From positions 95,177,784-95,241,783 of the forward strand of contig NC_072893.1 of assembly GCF_027943255.1 (NCBI RefSeq): DNA of 64,000 bases. Reading direction: 5' to 3'. Both the position numbers and the translations under genes were made by a program. Source of the DNA: Anastrepha obliqua (Eukaryota; Arthropoda; Insecta; Diptera; Tephritidae). The notes beneath the pieces are model-generated. The model made no database searches. It had not been told where the DNA came from and saw only the letters and a program-made list of their open reading frames with translations. Of this stretch, positions 11,335 to 24,329 are shown one piece after another; positions within the stretch are counted from its first letter, which is position 1, and each line of letters starts with the position of its first letter.

Positions 11335-12635
11335 TTTGCTCTAATAATGCTAAAAACAAAAACACATTCAAAATAATAGAAATGCAAAGGTAAATATTGT
11401 TAAGCATCGCCAAACTCAAAAAGCAAAAAGACAGTAAGTAATAAATCAAATGAGCAGATAAGCGAACACAGCTTTGCCTGCATATTCCCACTGAACTCAG
11501 CTGCACATTTGGCACACAGCGAACACACACAAACAGTTTTTTTGCGAAAAAGTGTAGTTTCGTTTAAAAAATTTTGGTTACATTAAAAAATAGTTAACTA
11601 ATTTTATTGATGCAATACAGAGTAAAATTTAAAATATTAACTACAAAGAAAAAATCCACTCGACTGATTAGTTTTTGATGTAGCAGCAACAATTACGATT
11701 TTTACCACATTTTTGCATATTGCAACGCACCTTTACACTCCTTCAGAATGTTACGTTATAATTAACCTTCCCAGATATCTAAACTTTATACAGCAAAAAC
11801 CCCGTGCAAATCGAAGCATTCTGTGCGAAGTTAATACATTGCATACGTATTGTATTTAGGGACTTTGGTTTATAGCTGTATAGGTTTGTCATTGCCTGTA
11901 ACCCCCTATTAGAAAAAATCCTTTCTATCATTTGATGTTTCATGCCAAAGTTGGTTTCGAGTCCGAGCCCATGGCTTTATTTATTCAGTCAAAGGAAACC
12001 AAATTCTTACTGACTATAACAATCATAACAAAAATACTTAAGTATTAAACTAAAGCTAGAAAAAAAATTTAAAATCATATTCTGGAAATCATGTCATTGT
12101 CATAATCAAATAATGGAAATAATATTCCCGTTTGCCGCAATTCGACAGGGTCAGCATCAAAGGAGCATTATTGATGTAAATAGAATTAGTAATCACGAAA
12201 TGGTACATTAAAAACAAAAAAAAAACATTAAAAAGGAGGTCAATCCATTGATTATATTAAACACAATACTTCAAGCAAACTTCGAAAAGAGCTTGCACTG
12301 TACAAGGTTTTTAAACCCAAAAGCAAACAACGAGATTCATACATAGGGATAGGCTCGCTAAATTTCACGGAGCGCAGAGCAAATTTTATCAAATCTGTTT
12401 GAACTCGCCCGAATACATGGTCTGGTCTCCATATAAGTCGAACCTAGGTCGTACTAAAATTTAAGGGCATATACATATGTAGATCCGAGAATGAGCGCAT
12501 AAGATTTAGAAACAATGTAAGAAACACAATGTAATGTGAGTAGTAGACTTCTTCGTAGTCCAAAGTGTTAATTCCAATTGGAAATTTACTGGTACATTTC
12601 TTGAGATGATGACACTTGCTGGAACCACTTAGTAC
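11335..12635. other. AT-rich non-coding stretch
   Basis: No credible coding or mobile-element motif recognised on either strand. Confidence 0.4.
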
Positions 12636-12726
12636 TCAGACGACCACCGTTACATGAGATTGACGAGGACGGCCGATAACTTCCAGGCGCTTAACAGGGA
12701 CTAGTAAGCTGCTACAACAACAACAT
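12636..12726 (+). mobile_element. LINE 3' tail fragment
   Basis: Encodes an acidic EIDEDGR ending and finishes CTGCTACAACAACAACA, like the 3' end of the LINE at 945-1590. No upstream RT remains. Confidence 0.4.
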
Positions 12727-12729
12727 CTT

Positions 12730-14280
12730 TCCTGGACGAAGGTTGATACGCTCAGTATGAGCTCGTATTGACTGAATATTATCCATAAGCCGCTAAGAGG
12801 AACGATTATGACCATTTGAGAAGTATTCCGTTTTAAAAAAATTTGCACGATTTGCAACATTGTTCGGGCACAGAACTTTGTATTTGCCAAAGTATACTTC
12901 ACAGTAACGTTAAAACTTATTTACTTAGACTGCTGGTTTAACTGATATCCCTCCTATCGAAAGTTTTAAAAATATAAACACACCCGTTACTATTGCGATT
13001 GCGTATGGAGTGCGTAATAATGAAAGAATGTCACGGGCCTTGGCGATTTGAAAAAGTAAATGAAAAAATACATTTGATAAAATATTTTAAGTGCAAACTA
13101 ACTTAACCATTACATGCTTTTGTGAGGCGCGTGCTGTAAGGTGAAACTATTTCACACCTTAGTTTGACCTCTCAGTGTTAAGCAATATTTTATGAACGTC
13201 TAAATGCTTCCGTTGCTGTGGTGAGTATTGAAGAGGCTTTTTTTAAGCGTAAGTGTGCATGTGTGCATTTGTGTTATGCTGTATGTATATAAGTGCTACC
13301 TTTTCAGTGACACTTTCGAAGGGAGCTCACATTTAGCACATACTGTACCTAGAGACACAAAACTATATTTAAATAAAATTAAATATCTAATACGAGCACA
13401 ACAGCTCGAGATGATTAATTACGGTTCTTAGTCACAGTAACACTACATATACATATGTGTATAGAAGAAAATATGCCGTTATTTTTACTTAGGGAGCAGT
13501 AGTAAATTGAAAAACTTTAAAATTGTATTTTCTAAATTTTGTGTTGTGATTCTTGCAGCAAACAAAGTATGCGTATGTAAATAAAAACCAAATTTTATTT
13601 AGTCACTATGCAAAAAGTGTTTGAACAACTTATACACTTATATTATAAACATCTACATAAACTGGGCTGGAAAACTGAGCTGTAAATAACGAAGCTGTGC
13701 ATGGATCCATGTTAGTACGAAAGAAGCTGTTGACACGCTGCATCGCAAAAATAATTAACATCTCTATGTCGAAATGGCAAACATTTAGTTATATATATTT
13801 TTTGCGAAAACTTAATTAATACAGCATTTGTACTCAATGCCAATTTTCTGTTGCCAATTGTGTGTTTATACGTACATATGTGCACATAAAATATTTACTC
13901 ATCCAAACACATATTCACAATACTACCAATGGAAAAGTAATAAAATTCAACCGTAGCAAAAAATATCTAGTTTTTGTTTACATAATCATTTCTTTAAATT
14001 TACATCTGCGGTGGGCGGCTTCAATATTTATACGTAGAGCCAGGCCCATAAATTTCATGCAACATGTTAATAAAACCAAAGCCAGATGCAATATCTGGAA
14101 CGGCTTTAGTACTTTCATATTTTCATTGGTATGAATTGGCGTATTTCCTGAAAGACTATTTATGAAAAAAAAATTTTATTATTATTATTACTTATTAAAC
14201 ATAGTATAAAATACAGTGCCTAATGTCTAAAGAAATATAGTACAAGTAGCTTAGGCCATCGACTCTTTAGTTTAATGTTA
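12730..14280. other. AT-rich non-coding stretch
   Basis: Only short chance open frames; simple repeats near 13440 and 14175. No gene supported. Confidence 0.45.
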
Positions 14281-14284
14281 AGTA

Positions 14285-15185
14285 CAGGGTGGGTCGTATA
14301 GCGTTTGCTTTTTGAACCACCTATTTTTTTGAGAATGGTAACACAAATAACATGTCAAATGTGTTCATAATTTACTTAAAGGTTTGACATTTACGAAATG
14401 GGACGCTGTACGCTTGAAAAAAATTGGGAAATATTGAAAACCTATTTCCAAAGTGGTGAGTCTTCTTCTTCTTTTCTGATTTTCACATCGGTGACTACGT
14501 CAATAAGCAAAATAGTCGGATTTGGGGCTCAGAAAATCCACACGTTACTGTAGAGAAGCAAATGCATCCACAACGAGTCACTGTTTGGTGCGGTTTTTGG
14601 TCTGGCGGCATCATCGGGCCATTTTTTTTTCGAAAATGAGCGAGGAGCCGCGGTTAAATGGCGAGGGTTACCGTGACATGCTCGACGAGTTTTTGTTTCC
14701 AAAAATTGAAGAGGATGACATGGACGACATTTGGTTTCAACAGGACGGCGCAACTTGTCACACTGCCAAAGTTACACTCGAACTTTTGGCTACCGTTTTT
14801 GAAAACCGAATAATCAGCCGAAATTCCGATATCAATTGGCCGCCTCGGAGCTGTGATTTAAGCCCGTTGGACTATTTTTTGTAAGGAGCCGTTAACGACA
14901 AATGCTATGCGAACCATCCAGAGACGATTGATGCGTTAAAACACGAAATCGAAGTTGCCATTCATGAAATTGGCCCCCAAACAATCGAAAATGTGCTTTA
15001 CAATTGGGTTGATTGAATGGCCTACTGTAAAGCCAGTCGCGGCAGTCATTGGAACGATATTATATTATTTTTTATTCATAAATGACAATGTTCAATCTTC
15101 AAAATAAAAAAAAAAAGTCTGAAAAAATATTGATTAGTTTTTTTTATAGCCGATTCAAAAAGCAAATTTTACATGGCACACCCTA
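14285..15185 (+). mobile_element. DD41D (rosa-type) mariner-like element with both ends, internally deleted
   Basis: TIRs begin CAGGGTG and share TTTGCTTTTTGAA in the outer 40 bp at both ends; TA lies at 14283-14284 and 15186-15187. An ATG at 14398 gives MGRCTLEKNWEILKTYFQSG. The sequence then jumps to [20 protein letters not shown], so most of the N-terminal DNA-binding region and the first catalytic aspartate are deleted. The main frame (14522-14884) has IWFQQDGATCHTA and CDLSPLDYFL. I count 41 residues between these two aspartates, the DD41D signature. The C-terminal part continues past a stop to NVLYNWVDRM. Other DD41D relics lie at 3306, 9245, 37255, 42850 and 58221. Confidence 0.8.
14522..14884 (+). 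pseudogene. DD41D transposase fragment
   Basis: Longest intact frame of the element at 14285-15185. It contains the second and third catalytic aspartates (IWFQQDGATCHTA and SPLDYF). A short frameshift near 14630 separates it from the upstream block [19 protein letters not shown]. It stops at TAA 14882, exactly where a Trp codon (family consensus YFLWG) is expected, so this is a nonsense change. Not functional. Confidence 0.7.
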
Positions 15186-15519
15186 TAGTAGATACATATG
15201 AAGTACGTGAAAAATAAAGATAATTAGAACCAAAATTATTAATTACATACATTATTACAAAATTTCATATACTTAAATTGCTTTCTTGAATGAAATTATA
15301 TATACTTAAAATGTTTCGCGATGTTACAGATTTTAGAGTAGAGCGGAGTTCGCAGAGCCAAATTAAACATTCATTGCTCCGCTGATGCTAATCTGAAGCA
15401 GAAAGGACAGGAAGCAGGAGAACCTCCAGTGAGTAAATGCTGATGCGTTACGTTGGTGTGGCCAATCCTCAGGCGGGTAAAAATTGTTGATTGGTGACGG
15501 GTGGTATTACTAGGGTAAA

Positions 15520-16062
15520 CTAGCTTACTACGATCTGGGTTGACACTTTTATACTTGTGAATGAAACACGAGCTGTATGCGATTCTTTAGGTCTTTTTTT
15601 ATCTAAAGACGCAAACTGGAAGGTCGGTACTGCTTCAAAATAACTTCCAGTTTGATCGGCAAACTCATTTCCAGTTATACCGGAATGACCAGGCGCCCAG
15701 AGCAATTTAATTTTATTTATGTATTTGATGCACATGTCACGTATTTGAGAAACTGCTGTGGTGAAATTGTAAACGTTTCTTTTAGGAGGAAAAATTCCAA
15801 TATTTTTTGCGTATGCAACACATCGTCGCAGATTGGAGTTGAGTTTAAAAGAACGTTTGTGACGAGAAGCTGCAACCAGGTTTTTCTGAATATCCCTGTT
15901 GGTTGAATTAAATAATTTTGGAATGAGCGGCAAAGTAAATTCATATAGCCTCTCTTTTATTGCAGGGAATCCGCTTTCACCCAGGATGCATAATATTGGA
16001 GATGTTGGAAACGCATTAATGCTGCGACGCCCTGGTGCATGATATTGGAGTTTGCACACCAA
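15520..16062 (-). pseudogene. LINE RNase H-domain fragment
   Basis: Open frame of 180 codons ending at 15520. It overlaps the RT C-terminal frame (16301-15957) in a different register, so one frameshift separates RT from RNase H. KLLWAPGHSGITGNEFADQ includes the conserved His/Asp region of LINE RNase H. The RIGHTNVTHQHLL ending lies in another frame downstream. Non-functional. Confidence 0.6.
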
Positions 16063-17121
16063 CCAAAAACGGGCAGGGCGTAATCAATTTTGGAGAGAAT
16101 TAAGGCTCTTGTAACATTAACTAGCGTGTTGGTATGAATAAAAGAATGCATACATGAGAGATACTTAATTACATTTAATCTTGACAAAAGCTGTATTCTT
16201 AAATTAATACATCGATCCCGAAAAGTTAAGTTTTTATCAAAGTAAACACCTAAAATTTTTAAACAATTTACCCTTTCTATAATATTATTGAGTTTATCCA
16301 AGTATTATGCAAGTATTTGGCGGTAAGCGATATATTAGCAGGGGTGTATGCTGTGGAAAGCCAAATTTCTTTTTCATTTGTATATTCCTGTGGAAAATTA
16401 CTATCTTTGGAGTAATTAGACCATTACTGGGCAAACCGCTGTGCCGTGGCAAAGGAATCTGTTACAACATTATTGTTGGATATTATAGCTTTAATTTGGT
16501 TTTGTCTGACTCCGATTAACAATCTAATATCAGACCAAATGTTTTTTTGGTGTTGAAAGTGGGGAAATTTTGGACGTAAATGATTCAAAGCTTTGTTTTT
16601 TTGACTCCTTAACAGCCCTCTTAAATAAAGCATTTGATTTTTTGTAATTAAGAAGGTTTGTTACAGTCATACAACGCTTACAAATTTTCCAGTGCTCTCT
16701 TTTTTGAGTACGCAGATTTTGCAGAATTTTGGTCCAACAAACGGGGAAAAGATCTCGAAAATTTATTTTTGGTCTGAGGTATAAATTTATTGGCCCCTGA
16801 ACGTATTATTTTTGTCAATACTGCTGTTTCTTTATTAATATTTACGGGTGAAGATAATTCATTATTGGCGACTAAGTCAACAATTTCTAATTGATACGAG
16901 TTCCAGTTGGCTAGTTCGGTCTTAAAACTAGGAATATGCTTGAAATTTTCAAATGTTTAATTTGTTTGTATAGATATAGAAATGTGGAAATGAACGCTAC
17001 CTCTTAGAATGGAAGAAATTTGCCAATGAGTTCGAGGCTTAAATTGGGGAGAAATGAAAGAAAGGTCTACATTAGTAAAAGAAGAATGTGTAGAAAAATG
17101 AGTAGTTGAACAGTCATTTAG

Positions 17122-17226
17122 GACGGGGATACGGTACACTAGACAGGGCTAGTTTACTGGGGCGGCAGCCCTGGGTCGGGAAAAACCCGAGTTATTCCGG
17201 TAGCGTAGAACCGGCTGTCATGGGAA
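17122..17226 (-). repeat. Short repeat 'B', complete copy with 15-bp target-site duplication
   Basis: A 105-bp insert in the LINE endonuclease region, flanked by identical TGAACAGTCATTTAG at 17107-17121 and 17227-17241. In its likely sense (minus) it begins TTCCCATGACAGCCGGTTCT and ends AGTGTACCGTATCCCCGTC, with no poly-A. Partial copies lie at 35040-35125 and 58428-58516. The head resembles that of repeat A. Confidence 0.8.
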
Positions 17227-17769
17227 TGAACAGTCATTTAGTAAAATGAGTTGATGCTGAAAAATAAAATTTTCTAAGACCAGTCCCCTTGCATTGGAAC
17301 TTTTTGCACCCCACAGAGGACTCTATGAGTTGAAGTCACCAGTCCACAACACAGGAGAAGGGAATTGGGAAAATAAATTATTCAATTCGGATTGAGAAAA
17401 TTTTTGTTGTGGAAGCATGTAAGAGTTTACTAAAGAAATGTATTGATTTAAATTTATTTTAAATACCATAGTGGATATTAAACTAACAACATTGATAAGC
17501 TCGTGTGGAATGTGGGATTTTATTAATATACCAAATCCTTGTTTGTTGGATTGTATATTTGGTAGGTTTGAGAAATAGCCAATGTTTTGTCTTGGATAGC
17601 ATATGGTATTTGGATCTATATTATATGAAAAATGGGTTTCTTGAAAACATACATATTATGCCAGGATCTTCTTCTTTGATTAGTAGTAGTAGCTCATTGT
17701 AATTATTATGGTAACCGTTTATGTTCCATTGAATGATTTTTACTGGCATCATTCAGCCTTTTATAAAGT

Positions 17770-19124
17770 TGCCTTTAAAGAAGCGGGAAGTGTTTGGAAT
17801 ATTTATAAATAAGTATAAGTACAAAAAAATAAACGTATGCTGTTTGTAGATGGTATATGTCTACATACTTATTTACATATACAATTTTGACTTAGAGAAC
17901 AAAATCTTTAAAATCGTTGGTGCTCCTTACCCACAGGCTGGTACAAAAATTGTGCCATGCCGAATAGGCAGCGAAGTTATTTAATTTATGGCAAACTGCC
18001 AATGAAAAACAGCCATGAATAAAAATTGGCTATAAACAAATAAGAAAATTCACACGCTGAAAATCATAACAAAAAATCGTTTTCGTGCGCTCAATTCAAA
18101 AATGTTCTTACATATTTTAATTCACTTATTCCTTAAAATTTCAATGTACGCATGCATTAGTGCCTGAAACCTGCGACCAGACCAATTGGAAAAGATCCCA
18201 AGAGATAACTTGTAAAACAGGATATGCAAAATCTTGTAAGAGCTTCCTGCTGACATCTAACCATTAACTAGCCGATATTAACGCATTCGAAAGAAAGGAG
18301 AGAAAGAAAGAGAGAGTAGGCAAATGCCAGAAGAGTTTCCTATTTTCAGCAGCAATTATCAGACATGAATCAGGTTCAACACGTTTCCGTGCAGCAACAA
18401 CTATACAAAAGTAAGTACAAGAAAAAAGACAGAGTAATCTAAAACTAGAAGAAGGTATGCGGGAATTTATACGAAACATAGAAGAAGCAATAATTAAAAA
18501 GTCAACATTTTCGCCGGTGGCAGCGCACCCAAGTGGGACTGGGTGACGCACCAAATCGTAGACAACTATAGCTACAACGGCAAGTGTGCGAAATATGTAT
18601 ATATTAGCAGCCCAATAGAAAAAGAAAAAACAAGTGTGAGGCAGCAACAAATGCTGCGGCACAATAGCGTGATTGAGCAAGTTGTTAGTAAAAGTTCTAC
18701 CGCGCGGAAGGTACAACGATCAACGAAAATATTGCTTTTTACTCGCAGCAGCAGCGTGTACGTTATAAACATCCACGACGAAAACAGACGAAGTAGGCCA
18801 TACTGGGCTTAGCAAAATAATATGATGCCAGTATTGTAATCCGGTGAAGATGGATAAAAAACACCACGAAAGCGAATACGCGCTGTGCAAGAGAAGTTGT
18901 GTAAGATGAACGCGCAAAGATCCAACTAATCTCGAGATATACCGACTTCATGTAGTCCTATTAGAGCTCTAAATATAATCTAGTAGCCGTCACATATAGC
19001 TACATTTGGTGTGTTTTCTTACGTTACACATCTCAGTATCGCGATCAATCCCTAACCATTTTTAAGGGCGTTGGCAGCACTGATACAGAATTTGTGTTTT
19101 GGTATTCTTCACAACATTTGCTGT
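17770..19124. other. Mixed non-coding stretch
   Basis: Between about 18260 and 18900 the sequence is richer in CAG/CAA and purines, and open frames of up to 150 codons occur on the minus strand. None has a recognisable domain or a consensus splice frame. Could be untranslated exon sequence. No claim made. Confidence 0.3.
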
Positions 19125-19128
19125 GTAA

Positions 19129-19461
19129 GGGGGGGGTAGGGTCTCCAAATCGAAATTTTTTTCTTCACTCATCTTATAGTAAATCTTTTCATACTTTAAC
19201 TGAAAAATTCGACTTTTTTAGTTTCAGATGATTCTACGACGAATGCCGATTGGCACCGCAGAGCACCTCTCGAAAAACATATCTCCAAAAAACTCTGTCA
19301 TGGGCTTATTTGTCAATATTTTATTATTAATATTTTTTAAAAACTTATTGAAAAGATGTACAATAACATGCAACTGATTTTATTAAAGTATCTTAAGCCA
19401 TATTTCTGTAAAAAATTCAAACAAAAAGTGTTTTTTTTTAGCGCTAAACCCTACCACCCCC
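19129..19461. mobile_element. TTAA-type non-autonomous element, short copy (333 bp)
   Basis: Left end is a G-run followed by GGTAGGGTCTCC, and the right end is the inverse of GGGGGTGGTAGGGTTT. TTAA sits at 19462-19465 on the right and the degraded GTAA at 19125-19128 on the left. No open frame. It belongs by its ends to the group at 48799, 51835, 58817 and 59492, but is less than half their length. Confidence 0.55.
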
Positions 19462-19567
19462 TTAAAGCAAAACAGCATTGAGATAATGCATTAACAGAAA
19501 ATGAATGACCTGTAACTGAAAATCGGGATAACATGGTTTTTTAAGAGCTAACCAATTCAAACGTTAT

Positions 19568-19650
19568 CATTGTTGTTGTAACATCATAAATATTCCGCAT
19601 TAATATTTAAAGAATGCTGCTGACTGACGTAGAACCGACTGTAGTGAAAA
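19568..19650 (-). repeat. Short repeat 'A', internally deleted copy
   Basis: On the plus strand it runs TTGTTGTAACATCATAAATA, AAAGAATGCTGCTGA, then directly ACGTAGAACCGACTGTAGTG. The CCGGATATAAATCCGG centre present in other A copies is missing. Confidence 0.5.
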
Positions 19651-19654
19651 CTCG

Positions 19655-22600
19655 CCATAATTCTTTATGTATAATGGCGTAGCCTTGAAATTTTCTCCAA
19701 AAAGTCTCATTCCACACAAATTACGTTTATCTCTGAAAAAAATCTTTTTTTTTTTAATTTATTTCATATAACCTCATGTTTGTGCACCTATACAATCACT
19801 TGCCAGTATTACCAATTACAAAACAAAACGAAGAGAGGGGATCATAAATTGAATCTGATCTCTATAAGGTGGCATCGATGTTGACGCATTTGCGTAAATT
19901 ATTTAAATCCGCATCCCGATCACAGTTATCGTTCTTTTGTTCACTTCCACAGCTGCCAACTTGGTACTTTAAACTCTAGATTTAGAGTTTTTTGAAAATG
20001 AAAGTGATATGAATGGATTTAGTGCCCTTTTTAGTGATTTTTCCCCCCTGAACTCAAATGCAGAAATTAATGTACATATGCTCTTATAAGACAAATTCGT
20101 ACCGTTTATCTCTTTTTCAGTAAATGTATTGTTCTACAAAAAAAGGATTAAAACGAGAAAATTATTCTTTGATTATTATTATTATCCAAGAAAAATTTCA
20201 TAGGCCCTTATTGCGGATACTCATTTTTTCATTTTCTCAACAGATAAATTTTTTAAAAGATTTTAAAATTTTAAAGGACTATGGCTAAAAGTTAAGAGCA
20301 AATAGACTTTGAAATCAATTAGAGGTAGAACTTTTCTTTTTATAGAGGATAATGTATAGAGAGTAATTGATTTTACAAAATCTTTATGGGCAAATAAATT
20401 TATTTCTTTTGTCAAATAAAAACTGTTATAAAAAGTACTCTTAGATTAAACCAAATTTAATACTTTTAGTGTTGTAAAATGATTTGGTTCAAAGTTTTGC
20501 TGCTTTTTAAAACTTACAAGTTGGCAACATTGAACACACCCAGTAGTGATTAGGTACAATAAGCGGGCGTCGCCATGCTATCGATATCGCGTTGTCGATG
20601 TTTGTGGACAGCTGTTGCCCCTTCTCACTTCGCTCAACGCATAAGCCATTTCGCGTTCAAACGCATAAAATTAGTCGCCACTGGCGTACTAGCTGGTGCC
20701 AGCGAATGCCAGCCAGTGAATTTAAAAATAAACTATGGAATCATCCAACGAATGTGTCCATAACACCCTGATACATCGCTCACAAAATTGGAACATTTGG
20801 AGAGAAGTCACATAATTATTTTAGTTTGACGTAATTCGTAATTTATCAATTTCAAATTTTTATTCTAGCTTTATAAATATATAGCGACCTATAGTACAGA
20901 TAGTGTATTTAAGTTCTGTATTATTTTGGGAATTTATACAAAATTTTATTTACCGAATCCAAGTTAAAAAGCGATGACACTTTTTTAATGAAACCACCAC
21001 CACTCCCACTGCCATCCGGACGCTTCTTCTTTCGAGTTGTCATTTCGTTGCACCACAACACCGATCCTCAAGAAATTACAAAATTATCCTACACAGTATA
21101 TGAAAAGTAATTTTGCTTCACTTATATTTTGCGATTTTTCTGTCCTAAATACACTGTCCGCCAGTTGCTTTGGGTGTCACTCGTTGCGCTATTGCGCTTA
21201 TTCGACTTTATTTCAAATTCAATTCAGAATTTCTTTTACGCGCACCAAAAATAAAAAAAAAATACACTTTTCATATGTTAGAAAACACTGCGCGCTGAGC
21301 TAAAGCTGCTCCTTCTTATTCTTCTTCTTTCACTCGCCGCTACTGTTTGTTGTTGCACTCTTTTGTTGACCACTTTTTGCTCTCACGCTGCCGAACGCTT
21401 TTAAACAAATTACTTGCTCTCTGCTTGACTATTTTCCCGTTTACTTTCTGTCACTTTTTCCTCTCAGCGGCAGATTCGCGTGCTCCTATGCCACTACGCT
21501 GCCACCACTACAACTTTTTTCTGTTGTTACTCATACGACCATCACAATTTATTTTCATGTGTGCAACTTTTGCTATTTACTTTTCGAGTCATTTATTTTT
21601 AGCACATCTGTTATTTTTCGCTTTTTTCGTTCGTGCATTCAATTGCACGACAACTGCACCCCACTGGAGCTGCGTCTAAAAAACTAAACCAACAAACTGT
21701 TCACAAATGCTAAAGCCGCAACACTTTGCTGACGATGAACATGTAACGCGGCAATAGCGACCACCTTCAACCATTCATTACTCTTGCTACGACCGCTGAG
21801 CATTACAACACCACCAAAAATACTACATGAAAAGCAGCAGCACCAGTGCTATGTATCACCAATTTCAAATGGTTTCAAACTTTTATAAATATAATAAACT
21901 TTACGGAAAGATAAGCCGCGTTTACAAATAAATACAAAATTAGGAAACAACTTTCCTAAATCCAACATTCCAATTCGTTCATTCACTGCCAGCGCAACAT
22001 GTTTATCACCACTTCAATTCGATACTCGAAACGAAAATTATTTCACTAATTAAAACATAGCTGGCAATGCTGTTCAACTATTTGACACTCATGAATTGGA
22101 ATTGGGCTTCTTTTTTAGATTCATTCATTCGCACTTTCATACCACTTTTTAAAACTATTCAGTTTACGCGCTACTTTCGACACTTTAACCACCATTCTTT
22201 ACATTTAAACATTGCACAATTAACTAGCATTAATAAACAATTGTTTTCTTTAATTACACACATGAAAATACCGATTTTTTCGCGCACTAAAACGCCGCTA
22301 CACAAGCAATACTTAACGTTCTCTGCAATACTCGTATATGCAATATAAGCAACAAAAGAGATGAGAACGTTCACAGAGCAGAGTTCCCACCGTTCATTGG
22401 CGTTCGAGTTAGAGAAAAGGTGAAAAGAAGAAAACAAAGGATAGCGAATAACCGAATCCATGAACAGCCATTGGCAACATTTTAGTGAACTTGTTGCGGT
22501 GCTCAGAGATGCCACATCGCATAAGTACGGCAGAGGTAGCTGTGGTGAATATGTTGAACAGCGACTTGTATATCTAATTGCCAGGACAAGTTGAACCTTG

Positions 22601-22665
22601 CAAAATTTAATGTTTAATAGTGGTATTTCTGTATCTTTTTTCGGTTCTTTATTAACCTTTTCTGT
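19655..22665. other. Unique sequence, possibly regulatory or untranslated
   Basis: Between about 20540 and 22050 the sequence is less AT-rich and clearly strand-asymmetric (C/T-rich on plus). It includes TATCGATA at 20579-20586, the DRE core found in many fly promoters. No open frame has a recognisable domain, including the 165-codon minus-strand frame at 22668-22171. A host promoter or 5' UTR is possible but unproven. Confidence 0.25.
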
Positions 22666-22919
22666 CAAACCTGCTCCTTATATATGAAGACAACAAACTT
22701 TCAATTTAAACATTTTGAGTACTCTATAAAGGCCAACTTAAAGTACGTTCACATATGCATTATTTCCAATAAATCCACGAAATTAACCTATCCGTTCACA
22801 TATGGCAAATTACCTGCAAAATTGGAAATCAGCTGTCAATACTGTTGTGAAAGCTTTCTTTATAGAAATTATTTTGGTGAAATATTTCGGTGTTTTTGGT
22901 ATTTTTAATTATTATTAAC

Positions 22920-23150
22920 GATAGCTAATTTAGAAGGAGAAGAAATAGCTAATTTAATTGTGCAATTGGCTGCTAATAATAAACAGTTGGAAGAAATCCG
23001 TAAACGACGTTTACAGAGGTTTCAAAAAGTTATGGCAGCAATACGCATTAAAAGTTCGATATTACATTTTATAATGAGGACAAATCGTTCATGGAAACAC
23101 GCTTTTTATCTATTATATGAATGCATAGTTAATGATACCTAACAAATATT
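22920..23150 (+). other. Possible PIF/Harbinger-type N-terminal relic
   Basis: A short frame reads QLAANNKQLEEIRKRRLQRF then RTNRSW. The 'basic helix followed by R-S-W' pattern resembles the start of HARBI1-like proteins, but the frame ends at once and no TIRs were found. Weak call. Confidence 0.2.
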
Positions 23151-23159
23151 TTATTAGAA

Positions 23160-23990
23160 TTATATCTACAAACGTGTTTCCTTTGCCGTCATCAATTTTA
23201 TTTAGTTTTTACTTTGACGTTTTTCTTTACACGCGGAAAAATAATGATCTATTAAACAGAAAGCACAGGGTTGTATGTATGCCAAAAAGTATGTTTATTA
23301 TCTAGGACTAATTTATAATCTCAGATTTTGGGAGAGACATTATGTAAGGGGAATCTCGCTTTTTAATTACGGACTGGGAGTTAAGTATGAAAAAGTAGAT
23401 CATCTGCTGAAGGTATTATAACAGTAAAAAAGTATAAACAAAAACATTAAAGAAAGTTTTTGGAAAATTAAATTAAATTCCCCTAAAAGTTTTACAATCT
23501 ATTGTCCATTAGCTAATCCCATTCGGCAGATCTTAAGCTCGAAACCTGCACTGGACAGAAAACTTCAAATTATTAAAAGCATTTGCTGATACTGGTTATC
23601 TCTCGACAGGTAGGGCTCGTAGTTCATTGTTCGCCTTGATCACTAGCCATAAATTCAAATCAAGAGCGTAATCGAAAATAATCTTCCAAAGAGAGGTAAA
23701 GGAAAAAAGTTAACGAAGCACAAATTTGCCCTCACTTACAAAAACCGGTAGAAAACACATCAGCTGAGTTTGTTTAAAAGTCTTTGTTTTGTTCAAAAAT
23801 TTACCGTACAACTTTATATACTCATTTCTTTTTCGATTTTATCGTTTCTGATTATAAACTACAAATTTCAAGCCGGCGCAAGGGCTAAAGTGCACAAAAT
23901 ACCAAATTCCACAAAAAATCACATTGTTTGTTTACAACAACTTCAATCATAAGCTTACAGATATATTTTCGTGACCAACATTTTTTGCTA
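23160..23990. other. AT-rich non-coding stretch
   Basis: No supported gene or repeat. Confidence 0.4.
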
Positions 23991-23994
23991 TTTT

Positions 23995-24325
23995 CTCACC
24001 AAGACGCCATCGTCTATGTCATCCCTTGCAATTTGAGGAATGAAAAATTTGCTTAAGGCTTAACCCGACCGAAAATGGTACTTAAGAGTGTGGAACAATA
24101 TTGAAGTATCGGATATTCTTTGTGGACCCCAAATACGGCGATTCTTTTGATTATTGCAGCTAGCGAGATGAAATTATTCATCTGAATTTTCGGGTTTTTA
24201 CATTTTCTAATATATCTCAACTGTGTAACCAAACACTGAATTTCTGCCTCACCACCGGTTATATTTTAGGTATCAAAGTCAAAAAAATTCGATAGTTCAA
24301 ATCCTTAACGAGACGCCCTGTATAT
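23995..24325 (-). mobile_element. Tc1/mariner-superfamily relic, close to the DD41D type
   Basis: On the minus strand one frame gives FHLASCNNQKNRRIWGPQRI, which matches the HFxLxGYVNKQNxRIWG block just after the first catalytic acid in DD41D elements. Further along, FFIPQIARDDIDD matches the segment before the WFQQDGA block. The outer end reads ACAGGGCGTCTCGTTAAGG next to TA (24320-24325). It stops before the second aspartate block. Confidence 0.45.
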
Positions 24326-24329
24326 TTTT

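Larger units (their letters stand above)
15345..17765 (-). mobile_element. Decayed non-LTR retrotransposon with endonuclease and RNase H remnants
   Basis: Read on the minus strand from 17765. The apurinic-type endonuclease remnant has IIQWNINGY near its start and WTGDFNS near 17330. A linker follows (16633-16424), then an RT C-terminal segment with LKILGVYFDKNLTF and SKIDYALPVFGW (16301-15957). The RNase H end is KLLWAPGHSGITGNEFADQ (near 15670), and the terminal segment is RLRIGHTNVTHQHLLTGGSP with CPFC (near 15440). The RT palm with YADD is missing between about 16300 and 16420. RNase H plus the RIGHT..THQHLL ending suggest the I-like group. Interrupted by the 105-bp B repeat at 17122-17226. 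Confidence 0.7.

Noticed and set aside
18264..18812. Overlapping open frames on both strands (150 and 89 codons)
   Set aside because: Both strands open at once, no family resemblance and no consensus splicing. Left as possible untranslated sequence.
22171..22668. 165-codon minus-strand open frame
   Set aside because: No domain, no splice-site context, irregular composition; likely chance in a T-poor strand.
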